A stretch of DNA of 64,000 nucleotides from Gammaproteobacteria bacterium (GCA_017577365.1 PKRJ01000007.1:20451-84450); one strand, 5' to 3'. Counted from the stretch's first letter, positions 14,363-23,588 are shown. Numbers and translations: made by a program. Notes: generated by a model not told the origin, from the letters alone.

Positions 14363-17300
14363 CGTCTTTCTCCGACACGCACCGCTTCTTCGTGCGGCAG
14401 CTCGGCGCAGAGCCGCCCTTGCTCGATTTCTTCCGCCGACAGCCGCTCGACGATCGGCTCGTCCCAGCTGCCCGTGATGCAGTAGGACGCGCGCCCGATG
14501 CCCTTCAGCGGCTCCTTGAAGATCCGCGTGAAGATCAGAAGCGCCGCGCCGACGCCGGGACCGCCGATCAAGCCGCCGACCGTCGGCAGCATGTTCCCCG
14601 GCTCGGCGGTCACGACGGCATGCTGACTGTAGTCTCGATCGCGCAAGCCGATGCGGCCCGCCATGCCGATCTCGGCGACCGGACCGCTGACCTTGAAATC
14701 GTTCGTGTACGCGTTGCCGTCGATGATCGTGAATCCGCCGCCGAGCTCGTCGAACACGAGCCCCTTATTGAACACGTCGCGGAAGTCGAGCGCGAGACGC
14801 CGGGGCAGCAACGTGATGCTCATCAGCCCGACGACCCGCCCGGCGCCGGGATCGATATCGAGCAGGCTGCCGTCCTCGAGCCTGAGCTTGACCTCGCCGT
14901 CCAAGTGATCCATCCAACGATCGTTCGGCGCCCCGGGCCAACGAACGCTCGCGTTGATCTCCGCCATCTCGCCGGACGCGATCGGCTCGAGCGACAACGC
15001 TTCGAGCGCGCTCTTCACGTCCGTTGCGAGCAGCGTGAACTCGAGCTCGGTCGTCGGCCCCGACGGCCCTTCGAACCAGCCGCCGTTGCCGGACATCGAG
15101 AACGAAGGGCCTCGACTCTCGAACGACACGAGCTCGAGTCCGAGCGGCGTGGCGCGCACGTCGGCGCTGAGCGCGCCGAGCTTGCGGGCTCCGACGCGAA
15201 AATCCGCAGCAGTCAGATCGAGCCCGAGCCAGGCCCGCGGATCCAGCCGCCGGTCGCCGCCGCGAGGCGTGCCTTGTCGAGCGGCAGTGAGATAGAGCCG
15301 CTCCATGTCGGCGACGATCGCCGGCCGTCCACGCAGATCCCGCGGCACGCGCACGGATCCCGCGACCTGCGCGCTGTCGATATCGATCAGCCATGCGGTA
15401 TCGCCGCGTCGGACGTCGAGCTGCGCCGCGCCGACCTCCTGGCCGAACGCCGCGAGATCCCCGATGTCGAGGCGCACCTCGGCGAGCAGCTCGTCGATTC
15501 CGCGCGCGCGGCGGCCGCCGCCCGCACGTGCGGCCGACCGGGCTTTGAGCAGCGCGGCCCATTCGTCGACGTCGAGCCGGCGCACGTTGCCGTAGATGCC
15601 GAGCCCGGCGGCGGGCGGTTCCGGAAGACTGCCGCCGAAGGCGAGCGCGCCGCGCGCGAGCTCGAGCCGATCGTCGCGTTTCTCGAGCGAGATCGCGAAG
15701 CGCCGCGTCGCGCCGTAATTCCCTTCGATATCGAGCCGCCGCGGCGCGACGGCGAAATCGAGCTGCAAGCTCGTCGGCTCCGAGGCCTGCTTCGCGAACG
15801 GCTCCGGGAGATTCAGCGCGAGCCCGGACAGATTCGATCGCACCTCGACGCGCAGCGGAGCGGACTCCGCTTCGCCGAGGCCGACGGACGGCAGCAGCAG
15901 AGAGCCGGACCAGCGCGTTTGCCCCGCCGCGAGCCCTTTGAGAGGCAAATCGAACGCGTCGATCACCGCGGCGGCCGTCACCTCGCCGTCGACGTCGACA
16001 CGCGTGCGATAGCCGTCGACACCGGCCGGCGACACGCTCGCGGTTACGGGGCCGTCGAGAAAGATCGCCTCGATGCCCTGCGCGGCGACGCTGCCGTCGG
16101 CGAAGCGCAGAGTGCCGCGGATATCGCTCGCACGCGGCGCGAAGCCGTCGATCGAGAGCGCCCCCGAATCGATCGTGAGCGCCGCGTCGAGGCGGTATGC
16201 CGTCATGTCGAGCAGCGGCAGAGCGAGCTCGAACGCGACGTCGCCGGTGCCCTCGGGCGCGCTCAGGCGTTCGTAGCCCGGCCCGAGCTTCGCCGCGATC
16301 GGCGGAGAGCTCCGCAAGAACGTCAGGACCTCGTCGAGCGGGCCATGGGTCTCGGCCGCGAGCTCGAGCACCGGTCGACGCAAGTCCGGAATCTCGACGC
16401 GCACCTCCTCGGCGACATTGCCGAGCACTCGTCCGTTGCCGCGCGCGCTGAACGAGGCATTGCGAAACTCGATCGTGCCGTCGAGATCCTGCGCGACGGG
16501 CCAGTCGCTCACATAGCGAAGAATGCCGTTCTCGATCGTCGCGGTGACCCGGAACAGGCCCTCTCCAGCGTCGAACGGGAAGGCGGCGAGCGGACCTACG
16601 AACTCGAGATCGGCCCCGACGACCCGCCCGCCGCGAATCGCGCTGTCGAGCCACTCGACGGCGCGACGAGGCATCTTGCTCGCGGGCAGGTAGCGGCTCG
16701 CGGCGACGGCCGGAAAACCGTCGGCGCGCGCGGCAAGATCGAGCGTCGGCGAGCCGCCGTCGACCGGAAACGTGATCTCGAAACTCGAGCGAGTGCGCAC
16801 GTCCGGTGTCGCGAGCACGAGCTCGTCGCCCACGACACGAATCGCGTCGGCGCCTTCGCGCCAGACGACGAGGCCGCTGAGCTCTTCGACGTCCAGAGCG
16901 GAGCGGAACAGGGCCGGCCAGTCGAGCTGCGCCGATCGCGTCGTGAGCTCGAGGCGGCCGCTCGCCGTGTCCGCCCTGACCTCGCCGGACAAACCGTCGA
17001 AGCCCGGCCGGTTGCCGGACGGCTCGAGCCCGAGCCGATCGAAACGCGCCGAAACGTCGTAGCTCGGCACGTCCGCGCCGCGGCGCCACGTCGCGTCGAG
17101 AGCGATGAGGTCGCCGCGCGGCTCGAGGTCGAGCCATACCGACGCCCGTTTCTCGGCATCGAACGCCACGACGATCGGCGCGAGATCCTCGATGCGGAGG
17201 AACGAGCTCTCCAGCGAGACCTCGGACCAGCCGCTGTCGTCGGTCGCCACGTCGAGCAGCAGATCCGCATCGTCCGGCCAGTCGCGCCCGTCGCGCACGA

Positions 17301-18231
17301 TCTCGACGTCGTTCAACGCGAGCCGAAATCCCGTGTCCGTTCGCGTCCACTCCGCGGCGAACGCTGCGCGGTCGTAACGCGCGCCGCGCGCTTCGGCCCA
17401 TTCGAGATCGGCGAGCGCGGCGTCGAGCAGGCCGCGCACGAGCGTGCCGCCTTGCCACTCCAGCCATATCGACACGTCGCCGCGGCCTTCGACCGGCCAT
17501 CCGCGTATATCCGGAAGCGCCGCGCCGATCTCGGCCAGATCGGCGCGCTCGGCGCGCCCGAACACCCGCCAAGCGTCGCCGCGGCGAAGATCGGCCTGCG
17601 CACCCACCTCGATCCCCGAAGCGATCTCGGCGGGCGGCCGCGCCCGCGCGTCGAGCTCGAGCATCCCCTTGCTTCGGCCGAGATCCAACGCGAGGTCCGT
17701 GAACGTCCAATCGACGCCGTGAGCGGCATCGAGATAGCGCACGGTGCTGTCGCGCACCGCGATCTCGACCTCGACCGGCAGCCACGCGTCGAGATTCGAC
17801 GCGCCGTCGCCGTCGGGCGCGCGCTCGAGAGCGAGCCGACCGTCGGCGAGGCGCAGCAACGTCAGCGTCGTCCCGTCGAGCGTCAGGCGTTTCACGCGGA
17901 TCTCGCGCCGCACGAGCGCCCATGCGTCGAGCACGACGGCGGCGCGCGACGCGGACAGGAACGGCTCGCCCTCGCTCGGCGCGGCCACGGTCGCGGAGTG
18001 GAACGTCAACTCCGGACCGCGAAGGCCGAAGCGGACGTCCATCCTCTCGAACCCGAGCTCGAGGCCGAGCGCCTCGCCGAGCGCATGCTCGATCTGCGCC
18101 TGATAGCTCGGCAGCTGGGTCGCCGCGATGCGCAGCACGCCGATCGCGATCGCGAGCAGAATGACGACGATGCCGGCCGCGGTCAGCAACCCGCGCACGA
18201 GGCGGCCGACGATGCTCTTCCTCGCGCTCAC
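14359..18231 (-). CDS. yhdP: YhdP family AsmA-like envelope protein
   Basis: This 1290-residue protein (E. coli YhdP has 1266) belongs to the AsmA-like bridge proteins that carry phospholipids from inner to outer membrane. It has one N-terminal membrane helix (about 13-34, GIVVILLAIAIGVLRIA) followed by a long periplasmic beta-groove of repeated amphipathic strands. The start is a GTG whose last bases form the rng stop (GTGA overlap of 4 nt); the frame stays open upstream inside rng but that part is not protein-like. The C-terminal part (GLMSITLLPRRLALDFRDVFNKGLVFDEL) is the most conserved region. Confidence 0.93.
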   Translation of the reverse strand: MSARKSIVGRLVRGLLTAAGIVVILLAIAIGVLRIAATQLPSYQAQIEHALGEALGLELGFERMDVRFGLRGPELTFHSATVAAPSEGEPFLSASRAAVVLDAWALVRREIRVKRLTLDGTTLTLLRLADGRLALERAPDGDGASNLDAWLPVEVEIAVRDSTVRYLDAAHGVDWTFTDLALDLGRSKGMLELDARARPPAEIASGIEVGAQADLRRGDAWRVFGRAERADLAEIGAALPDIRGWPVEGRGDVSIWLEWQGGTLVRGLLDAALADLEWAEARGARYDRAAFAAEWTRTDTGFRLALNDVEIVRDGRDWPDDADLLLDVATDDSGWSEVSLESSFLRIEDLAPIVVAFDAEKRASVWLDLEPRGDLIALDATWRRGADVPSYDVSARFDRLGLEPSGNRPGFDGLSGEVRADTASGRLELTTRSAQLDWPALFRSALDVEELSGLVVWREGADAIRVVGDELVLATPDVRTRSSFEITFPVDGGSPTLDLAARADGFPAVAASRYLPASKMPRRAVEWLDSAIRGGRVVGADLEFVGPLAAFPFDAGEGLFRVTATIENGILRYVSDWPVAQDLDGTIEFRNASFSARGNGRVLGNVAEEVRVEIPDLRRPVLELAAETHGPLDEVLTFLRSSPPIAAKLGPGYERLSAPEGTGDVAFELALPLLDMTAYRLDAALTIDSGALSIDGFAPRASDIRGTLRFADGSVAAQGIEAIFLDGPVTASVSPAGVDGYRTRVDVDGEVTAAAVIDAFDLPLKGLAAGQTRWSGSLLLPSVGLGEAESAPLRVEVRSNLSGLALNLPEPFAKQASEPTSLQLDFAVAPRRLDIEGNYGATRRFAISLEKRDDRLELARGALAFGGSLPEPPAAGLGIYGNVRRLDVDEWAALLKARSAARAGGGRRARGIDELLAEVRLDIGDLAAFGQEVGAAQLDVRRGDTAWLIDIDSAQVAGSVRVPRDLRGRPAIVADMERLYLTAARQGTPRGGDRRLDPRAWLGLDLTAADFRVGARKLGALSADVRATPLGLELVSFESRGPSFSMSGNGGWFEGPSGPTTELEFTLLATDVKSALEALSLEPIASGEMAEINASVRWPGAPNDRWMDHLDGEVKLRLEDGSLLDIDPGAGRVVGLMSITLLPRRLALDFRDVFNKGLVFDELGGGFTIIDGNAYTNDFKVSGPVAEIGMAGRIGLRDRDYSQHAVVTAEPGNMLPTVGGLIGGPGVGAALLIFTRIFKEPLKGIGRASYCITGSWDEPIVERLSAEEIEQGRLCAELPHEEAVRVGERR

Positions 18232-19691
18232 ATCAGCACGACGTCGTATTGATCCGGCGCATACATCGTCTCCGCCTGCAACCTGATCGGCTTGCCGGTC
18301 AACTCCTCGAGCTCCGCGACGGTGCCGGATTCCTCGTCGAGCAGCCGCTCGATGACGTCGGGACGTGCGAGGACCAGGAGCTCCTGAAAATCGAACTGGC
18401 GATGCTGGCGGACGATCTCGCGAAAGATCTCGTAGCAGACCGTCTCGGGCGACTTCACGAACCCGCGCCCTCCGCAGCTCGGACACGGCTGACACAGCAC
18501 GTGCTCGAGGCTCTCGCGGTTGCGCTTGCGCGTCATCTCGACGAGACCGAGCGGAGAGACGCTCATGATCTGCGTCTTCGCGTGATCGTTCGCGAGCCGC
18601 GCCTGGAGCGTCTGCAGCACTTGGCGACGATGCTCCTCCTCGGCCATGTCGATGAAGTCGATGATGATGATGCCGCCGAGGTTGCGCAGCCTGAGCTGTC
18701 GCGCGATCACGACCGCGGCCTCGAGATTGGTTCTGAAGATCGTCTCCTCGAGGTTGCGATGACCGACGTACGCTCCGGTGTTGACGTCGATCGTCGTCAT
18801 CGCCTCGGTCTGATCGAAGACCACGTGACCGCCGGACTTCAGCGCAACCTTGCGATTCAACGCGCGATCGATCTCGTCCTCGATGTTGTAGAGGTCGAAG
18901 AGCGGACGACTCTCGGAGTAGAGCTCGATCTTCGGCGCCATGTGCGGCATGAAGCGCTCGGCGAACTCCTTCATGCGCTGGTACTCCTCGGCGGAGTCGA
19001 CGCGCACGCGCTCGACGTCGGGACCGAGCATGTCCCGAAGCACGCGGAGCGGCAGCGCGAGATCCTCGTAGACGAGCTGCGCGGGTCGGGCCTTCGCCGC
19101 GGCCTCCTCGATCGCCTCCCACAGCTTCTGAAGGAACAGCATGTCCGCGCGCAGGGCCTCGAGCGACGCGCCCTCGGCGGCGGTTCGGACGATGTATCCC
19201 GCTTTCGTCGGCGTCGTGATGATCGAATCCATCAGCGAGCGCAAGCGCTCGCGCTCGGCCTCGTCCTCGATCCTCGCCGAGATGCCGATGCCGCTGCCTT
19301 TCGGCAGCATCACGAGATAGCGCGACGGGATCGTGATATGCGTCGTGAGCCGCGCGCCCTTCGTGCCGAGCGGATCCTTCAGCACCTGCACGAGCACCTC
19401 GCCGCCCTCGGCGACGAGGTCGCGGATATTCGGCTCGCCGTTGCGACCGCCCGATACCGCGTTGCTGCCGACGATATCCGAGACGTGCAGGAACGCCGTG
19501 CGCTCGAGGCCGACGTCGACGAACGCGGCCTGCATGCCGGGCAGCACGCGCGACACGCGTCCCTTGTAGATGTTGCTGATCAAGCCTCGCCGATTCGCAC
19601 GCTCGATCACGATCTCCTGCAGCATGCCGTTCTCGACGAGCGCCGCGCGCACCTCGCGCGGCGTGACATTGATCAGGATTTCCTCTTTCAC
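18228..19691 (-). CDS. rng: Ribonuclease G
   Basis: RNase G is an endonuclease of the RNase E/G family that matures the 5' end of 16S rRNA and cuts some mRNAs. The GTG at 19691 starts VKEEILINVTPREVRAALVENG and gives 487 residues (E. coli 489). An S1 domain (ISNIYKGRVSRVLPGMQAAFVDVG) is followed by the catalytic segment VVFDQTEAMTTIDVNTGAYVG with its two Mg-binding Asp residues, and the zinc-link motif CPSCGGRG. The start overlaps the maf stop by 4 nt, and the stop overlaps yhdP by 4 nt. Confidence 0.97.
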   Translation of the reverse strand: MKEEILINVTPREVRAALVENGMLQEIVIERANRRGLISNIYKGRVSRVLPGMQAAFVDVGLERTAFLHVSDIVGSNAVSGGRNGEPNIRDLVAEGGEVLVQVLKDPLGTKGARLTTHITIPSRYLVMLPKGSGIGISARIEDEAERERLRSLMDSIITTPTKAGYIVRTAAEGASLEALRADMLFLQKLWEAIEEAAAKARPAQLVYEDLALPLRVLRDMLGPDVERVRVDSAEEYQRMKEFAERFMPHMAPKIELYSESRPLFDLYNIEDEIDRALNRKVALKSGGHVVFDQTEAMTTIDVNTGAYVGHRNLEETIFRTNLEAAVVIARQLRLRNLGGIIIIDFIDMAEEEHRRQVLQTLQARLANDHAKTQIMSVSPLGLVEMTRKRNRESLEHVLCQPCPSCGGRGFVKSPETVCYEIFREIVRQHRQFDFQELLVLARPDVIERLLDEESGTVAELEELTGKPIRLQAETMYAPDQYDVVLM

Positions 19692-20281
19692 GTTCGGCCT
19701 TTCGACCAGCCGCCCCGTACGCCGACGCGCTCGAGGAGCAGCGCCGTCTCGCACAGGGGCAAGCCCATCACGCCCGAGTAGCTTCCCGACAAGTGCTCGA
19801 CGAAGATCGCGCCGATCCCTTGGATGCCGTATCCGCCGGCCTTGTCGAAAGGCTCGCCGGTCGCACAATAAGCGCGTCGTTCCTCGTCCGTCGTCGCGCG
19901 GAATCTCACTTCGCTGACGTTGAGCGCCGCGTCGATGCCGTCTCGCGAACGTACGGCCACGCTCGTGAACACTCGATGAACGCGCCCAGAGAGCGCTTCG
20001 AGCATCTCGAGCGCGTCGGCCTCGGATGCGGGCTTACCGAGAATTCGGCCGTCGAGCACGACCGCGGTGTCGGCGGCGATGACCGGCACGGGAGCGACCT
20101 CGGCCCATACGGCTTCGGCCTTCGCTTCCGCGAGACGCGCGACATAACGCTCCGGCGGCTCGCCGTCGAGGACGGTTTCGTCGATCTCGGCGACGCGGAC
20201 GACGTGCCGCACGCCGATCTGCGCGAGCAGTGCGCTGCGGCGTGGAGACGCCGATGCCAAGTACACGAAATCGTCGGACAT
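19688..20281 (-). CDS. maf: Maf-type nucleotide pyrophosphatase (YhdE-like)
   Basis: The 197-residue protein hydrolyses non-canonical or excess nucleoside triphosphates; YhdE relatives prefer dTTP and UTP. Motifs are LASASPRRSALL at the N-terminus, AADTAVVLDGRILGKP in the middle with the catalytic Asp, and DKAGGYGIQGIGAIFVEHLSGSYSGVMGLPL at the C-terminus. It is the first gene of the five-gene operon ending with tldD. A TATAGT box 7 nt before its ATG predicts a leaderless transcript. Confidence 0.94.
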   Translation of the reverse strand: MSDDFVYLASASPRRSALLAQIGVRHVVRVAEIDETVLDGEPPERYVARLAEAKAEAVWAEVAPVPVIAADTAVVLDGRILGKPASEADALEMLEALSGRVHRVFTSVAVRSRDGIDAALNVSEVRFRATTDEERRAYCATGEPFDKAGGYGIQGIGAIFVEHLSGSYSGVMGLPLCETALLLERVGVRGGWSKGRT

Positions 20282-20288
20282 TCAAGCC

Positions 20289-20294
20289 ACTATA
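20289..20294 (-). promoter_or_regulatory. -10 box of the maf-rng-yhdP-nit-tldD operon, predicted leaderless
   Basis: On the minus strand TATAGT (five of six) is 7 nt before the maf ATG at 20281, with no Shine-Dalgarno between. It has the same geometry as the coq7, purE and pmbA boxes. Confidence 0.45.
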
Positions 20295-20381
20295 CGAAAT
20301 CGGCCGATTCGCGGCATAGTCCGGGGCTCGCAAGAATCGCGAAGCGCGCTCGACGACGCGGCGGCCCCGCCCGCCGCGGCT

Positions 20382-20852
20382 TCAGGCCCGGTGATACGGA
20401 TGACCTTCGAGCCAGCTCACGGCTCGGTAGAGCGCCTCGGCGACGACGATCCGGACGAGGCCATGCGGCAGCGTCAGCGGCGACAGCGACCAGGTCTCGT
20501 CGGCGCGCTCCCGGCATGAAGGCGCGAGCCCGTCGGGGCCGCCGACGAGCAAAGCCACGGGCTTGCCCTCCGTGCGCCACCGCTCGAGCCGGGCCGCGAG
20601 ATCCGCGGTTCGCCACGGGTCGCCGCGCTCGTCGAGGGCGACGATGTGCGCGCCCCGCGGCAGCGCGGCAAGCATCCGCTCACCCTCCTGCTCGACGGCC
20701 CGCGCGACCGACACACCTCGGGTACGCGGCGCGAGCGGGATCTCCTTGAGCTCGAGGGAGACCGGAGGTCGCAGGCGCCGGGCGTACTCCACATACCCTT
20801 CCTCGACCCAGCGCGGCTGGCGCGCGGAGACGGTCAACAGCACGAAACGCAC
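20382..20852 (-). CDS. rlmH: 23S rRNA (pseudouridine-1915-N3)-methyltransferase RlmH
   Basis: RlmH is a SPOUT methyltransferase that methylates pseudouridine 1915 of 23S rRNA on assembled 70S ribosomes using S-adenosylmethionine. The 156-residue length matches. The trefoil-knot motifs are visible: LLVGGPDGL near residue 103 and SLSPLTLPHGLVRIVVAEALYRA near the C-terminus, where EALYRA completes the cofactor site. It follows rsfS (gap 72 nt) as in many gammaproteobacteria. Confidence 0.97.
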   Translation of the reverse strand: MRFVLLTVSARQPRWVEEGYVEYARRLRPPVSLELKEIPLAPRTRGVSVARAVEQEGERMLAALPRGAHIVALDERGDPWRTADLAARLERWRTEGKPVALLVGGPDGLAPSCRERADETWSLSPLTLPHGLVRIVVAEALYRAVSWLEGHPYHRA

Positions 20853-20924
20853 GATGCGCTCCTCGGCCGGCGCGGCGCGAGCCGGTTCGGGCGACGCCGT
20901 GCTGACCGGCCCGGCGCGTCGGCG

Positions 20925-21299
20925 TCAAGCGATCCCCGCGCTCTCGTCGCGCGCGGGGAGGTCCCACAGGCTTTCGATGTTGTAGAACTCGCGGACCTTG
21001 GGCAGCATCACGTGAACGATCGCGTCGGCGAGATCGACGAGCACCCACTCGCCGGCTTCCTGCCCCTCGATGCCGAGCGGATCGATCCCCGCTTCCTCGC
21101 AGCGCTCGATGAGCCTGTCGGCGATGGCACGCACGTGACGGTCCGACCGACCGCTCGCGATGATCATGTGATCGGTCACGGACGTCAAATGCCGGACGTC
21201 GAGACTGACGATCTTCTCGGCCTTCATATCGTCCAGCGCGTCGACGACGAGCTTGACGAGCTCGTCATCCTTCGGCTTTTTCCGTTTCCTTTTCGGCAT
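20925..21299 (-). CDS. rsfS: Ribosome silencing factor RsfS
   Basis: RsfS binds L14 on the free 50S subunit and blocks joining to 30S when nutrients are low. The ATG at 21299 (MPKRKRKKPKDDELVKLVVDAL) gives 124 residues; an upstream in-frame ATG is inside nadD and less likely. Family motifs are VTDHMIIASGRSDRHVRAIAD and GEWVLVDLADAIVHVMLPKVREFYNIE. The start lies within the end of nadD (35-nt overlap), the usual arrangement nadD-rsfS-rlmH. Confidence 0.95.
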   Translation of the reverse strand: MPKRKRKKPKDDELVKLVVDALDDMKAEKIVSLDVRHLTSVTDHMIIASGRSDRHVRAIADRLIERCEEAGIDPLGIEGQEAGEWVLVDLADAIVHVMLPKVREFYNIESLWDLPARDESAGIA

Positions 21300-21954
21300 A
21301 GCACTCCGTTTCGAGAATGATGCGTCTGACCGCATCGGGCACCAGATAGCGCGGATCCTTACCGGCCTTCACCGCCGTGCGAATCGCCGTCGACGAAACG
21401 TCGAGCGGCGTGACGGCCTGCATGTGGATTCGCCCCGCCTTCGACGCCGAGAGCTCGGCGGGTGACCGCGCGAGCCGCTCGCGCAGTAGGTCGCCGAGCG
21501 GGCCGTCATCGGGCGGGCGCGAGCCGGGCCGGTGCGCGACGACGAGATGCGCGAGCTCTAGATGCATCGGCCAACGATGCCAGCTCGGCAAGCCGAGAAA
21601 TGCATCCATGCCGAGCAGCAGACACAGGCTCGCGTCGGGAAATTCCTCGGCGAGGCTCGCGAGCGTATCGACCGTATACGACGGGCCGGGACGATCGAGC
21701 TCTCTTCGGTCGACGACGAAACGCGGCTCGTCCGCGACCGCCGCCTCGAGCATCCGGAGCCTGAGCTCCGCGGACGCCTTGGGCGCCGGACGATGCGGCG
21801 GCCGCGCCGCGAGCACGAACCGCACCTCGGCGAGCGACGCGCTCTCGAGCAGCTCGAGAGCGATCCGCAAGTGACCGATGTGGACGGGGTCGAACGTGCC
21901 GCCGAGCACACCGATCGGCCGAACGCTGCCCGGAATGGTGCGCGCGGACGTCAC
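21265..21954 (-). CDS. nadD: Nicotinate-nucleotide adenylyltransferase
   Basis: NadD adenylylates nicotinate mononucleotide in NAD synthesis. The protein of 229 residues has IGVLGGTFDPVHIGHLRIA with the HxGH nucleotidyltransferase motif, LLLGMDAFLGLPSWHRW for the pyridine site, and DVSSTAIRTAV, the ISSTxIR-type motif. The start is a GTG at 21954 overlapping the holA stop by 4 nt (GTGA). The longer upstream reading frame lies inside holA and is not homologous. Confidence 0.96.
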   Translation of the reverse strand: MTSARTIPGSVRPIGVLGGTFDPVHIGHLRIALELLESASLAEVRFVLAARPPHRPAPKASAELRLRMLEAAVADEPRFVVDRRELDRPGPSYTVDTLASLAEEFPDASLCLLLGMDAFLGLPSWHRWPMHLELAHLVVAHRPGSRPPDDGPLGDLLRERLARSPAELSASKAGRIHMQAVTPLDVSSTAIRTAVKAGKDPRYLVPDAVRRIILETECYAEKETEKAEG

Positions 21955-22985
21955 GCGGCCCGCGAGCTCCGAGCCTTGGCGGGAGCGAGCATCGCGAGCA
22001 CCCATTCCGTGATCGCGTCCCAAGGCGGCGCGCCGGGCGCACCCTTGACGATCGCGTCCACCTCGACCGCTCGTGCCAGCAAGGCCGTCAGTTGCTTCCA
22101 GTCATAACGCTTCAGCGCCCGTTCGAGCGGCTCGCGGCGCTTCGGCCAGATCTTCAACCGCGCGTACACGCCGTCGAGCCGTTCCCTGCGCAGCTCCGCG
22201 AGCTTGAGCGTCGTCAGCACGGAAAGCTCGCGGGCGAGCGCCCAGCATACCAGAACGGGCTGGACGCCTTCCGCTCGAAGACCGTAGAGCACGCGCACCG
22301 CGCGCGCCGCGTCGCCTTCGAGCACGGCATCCGTCAGTCGAAACACGTCGAATCGGGCGCTGTCCGCAACGGCTTCGAGGATATCCGCCTCGTCGAGCGG
22401 ACCGTCGCGATCGACGAGCGCGAGCTTCATCAATTCCTGGTCCGCCGCGAGGAGATGCCCTTCGACGCGATCGGCCAGGACCTCCGCCGCCGACGCGGTC
22501 AACGCGATGCCGTAACGCGCCGCACGATCGCGAATCCAGCGCGGCAGCTCGGCGCGCTCGATCTGCCGTGCGTCGACGAGCACGCCCGCGGCCTCGAGCG
22601 CCTTGACCCACTGCGAGCCGGCCGCCGATGCGTCGAGGCGATCGTCGATCGCGACGATCAGCAGCCGGTCGGGATCGCGGCTCGCGGCGAGCTCGCGCAG
22701 CGCCTTCGCGCCGTCCTCGCCCGGGCGAGGCGACGCGAGGCGAAGCTCGATGATGCGCCGCGCCGCGAACAGCGAGAGGTTGTCCGCGCCCGCGAGCAGC
22801 GCGTTCCAGTCGAAACCGCGCTCGACCACGTGGAGCTCCCGAGCATCGAAGCCCGCGCGCGCCGCAGCCGCGCGAATCTCATCCAAGGCGTCGGCCACGA
22901 GCAGCGGCTCGTCGCCCGCGACGAGATAGACGGGCGCTAGCCCGCTCGCAAGATGGCGCTTCAGCCCTGACGGCTGGATCTTCAA
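21951..22985 (-). CDS. holA: DNA polymerase III delta subunit
   Basis: The delta subunit opens the beta clamp within the clamp loader. The 344-residue protein begins MKIQPSGLKRHLASGLAPVYLVAGDEPLLVADALDEIR, with the YLVAGDEPLL signature of the family, and retains the helical collar region at the C-terminus (QPVLVCWALARELSVL). It heads the run holA-nadD-rsfS-rlmH. In most gammaproteobacteria leuS and lptE lie directly upstream; here both are about 3.2-3.8 kb away with other genes between, and leuS faces the other way. Confidence 0.93.
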   Translation of the reverse strand: MKIQPSGLKRHLASGLAPVYLVAGDEPLLVADALDEIRAAAARAGFDARELHVVERGFDWNALLAGADNLSLFAARRIIELRLASPRPGEDGAKALRELAASRDPDRLLIVAIDDRLDASAAGSQWVKALEAAGVLVDARQIERAELPRWIRDRAARYGIALTASAAEVLADRVEGHLLAADQELMKLALVDRDGPLDEADILEAVADSARFDVFRLTDAVLEGDAARAVRVLYGLRAEGVQPVLVCWALARELSVLTTLKLAELRRERLDGVYARLKIWPKRREPLERALKRYDWKQLTALLARAVEVDAIVKGAPGAPPWDAITEWVLAMLAPAKARSSRAA

Positions 22986-23031
22986 CGGAGACGCGGCCTC
23001 GTCGTCGGCATGCGGGCAACTCCGCGCAGGC

Positions 23032-23295
23032 TCAATCGTCGAGCTGCGAGAGCTCGACGCCCTCGTCCTCGAGCAGGACCGGAATACCGTCGCGCACGGG
23101 ATAGGCGACCTTGCCGTCGCGCGTCATCAGCCATTGCTCGGCCGGCGCGGAGACGGTCTTGCCGTTGCGGCTCTTCAGCCGACCGGCGCCGATCAGCTCG
23201 TTCGCGCGCGCGGCGCGCGCCGAAGGCATGACCTGCAGAGGGAGCCGCGTGACCGGACAGCAGATGATGTCGAGCAAAGCCGTATCGAAGCTCAT
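23032..23295 (-). CDS. Trm112 family protein (YcaR/UPF0434-like)
   Basis: The 87-residue product starts MSFDTALLDIICCPVTRLPL and contains QWLMTRDGKVAYPVRDGIPVLL, both hallmarks of the Trm112/UPF0434 family. Only part of the zinc-binding cysteine set is kept: C12-C13 at the N-terminus, and none at the second knuckle, as in many bacterial members. Its role is unknown in bacteria; eukaryotic Trm112 activates methyltransferases. The ATG overlaps the yidD stop by 4 nt (ATGA). Confidence 0.88.
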   Translation of the reverse strand: MSFDTALLDIICCPVTRLPLQVMPSARAARANELIGAGRLKSRNGKTVSAPAEQWLMTRDGKVAYPVRDGIPVLLEDEGVELSQLDD

Positions 23296-23588
23296 GCCGG
23301 AGTCCTCGGAGGCGATCCCGATGCGTCCGAACGCTCGGGTACCGGATCGTAACCCGATCCGCCCCACGGATGGCAGCGGCCGAGCCGACGCGCGGCGAGC
23401 ACGGCGCCGCGAAGCGGTCCAAACCGCTCGATCGCGTCGATCGCGTAATGGCTGCACGTCGGCCAGTAACGGCATTCGCGGCCGAGCCACGGCGATAGCG
23501 TGAGCTGATACGCGCGAACGGCCGCGATCATCGTCCGCTCGGCGGTGCGGCGGATCGCCCCTCCGGCGGCCGCAGCCAAGCTCATCAT
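23292..23588 (-). CDS. yidD: Membrane protein insertion efficiency factor YidD
   Basis: YidD helps YidC insert membrane proteins. This 98-residue copy has the family core RAYQLTLSPWLGRECRYWPTCSHYAIDAIERFG, including the conserved cysteines, and GRCHPWGGSGYDPVP near the end. In most bacteria it sits in rpmH-rnpA-yidD-yidC; here it is joined to cysS (ATGA overlap of 4 nt) and to the Trm112-like gene. The N-terminal amphipathic helix would bind the membrane surface. Confidence 0.94.
   Translation of the reverse strand: MMSLAAAAGGAIRRTAERTMIAAVRAYQLTLSPWLGRECRYWPTCSHYAIDAIERFGPLRGAVLAARRLGRCHPWGGSGYDPVPERSDASGSPPRTPA

Noticed and set aside
14392..18252. A 1286-residue open frame on the plus strand opposite yhdP
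   Set aside because: It is a by-product of high GC and codon bias in yhdP; its translation is Arg/Glu/Asp-rich low-complexity sequence without domains, and yhdP is clearly homologous to known proteins.
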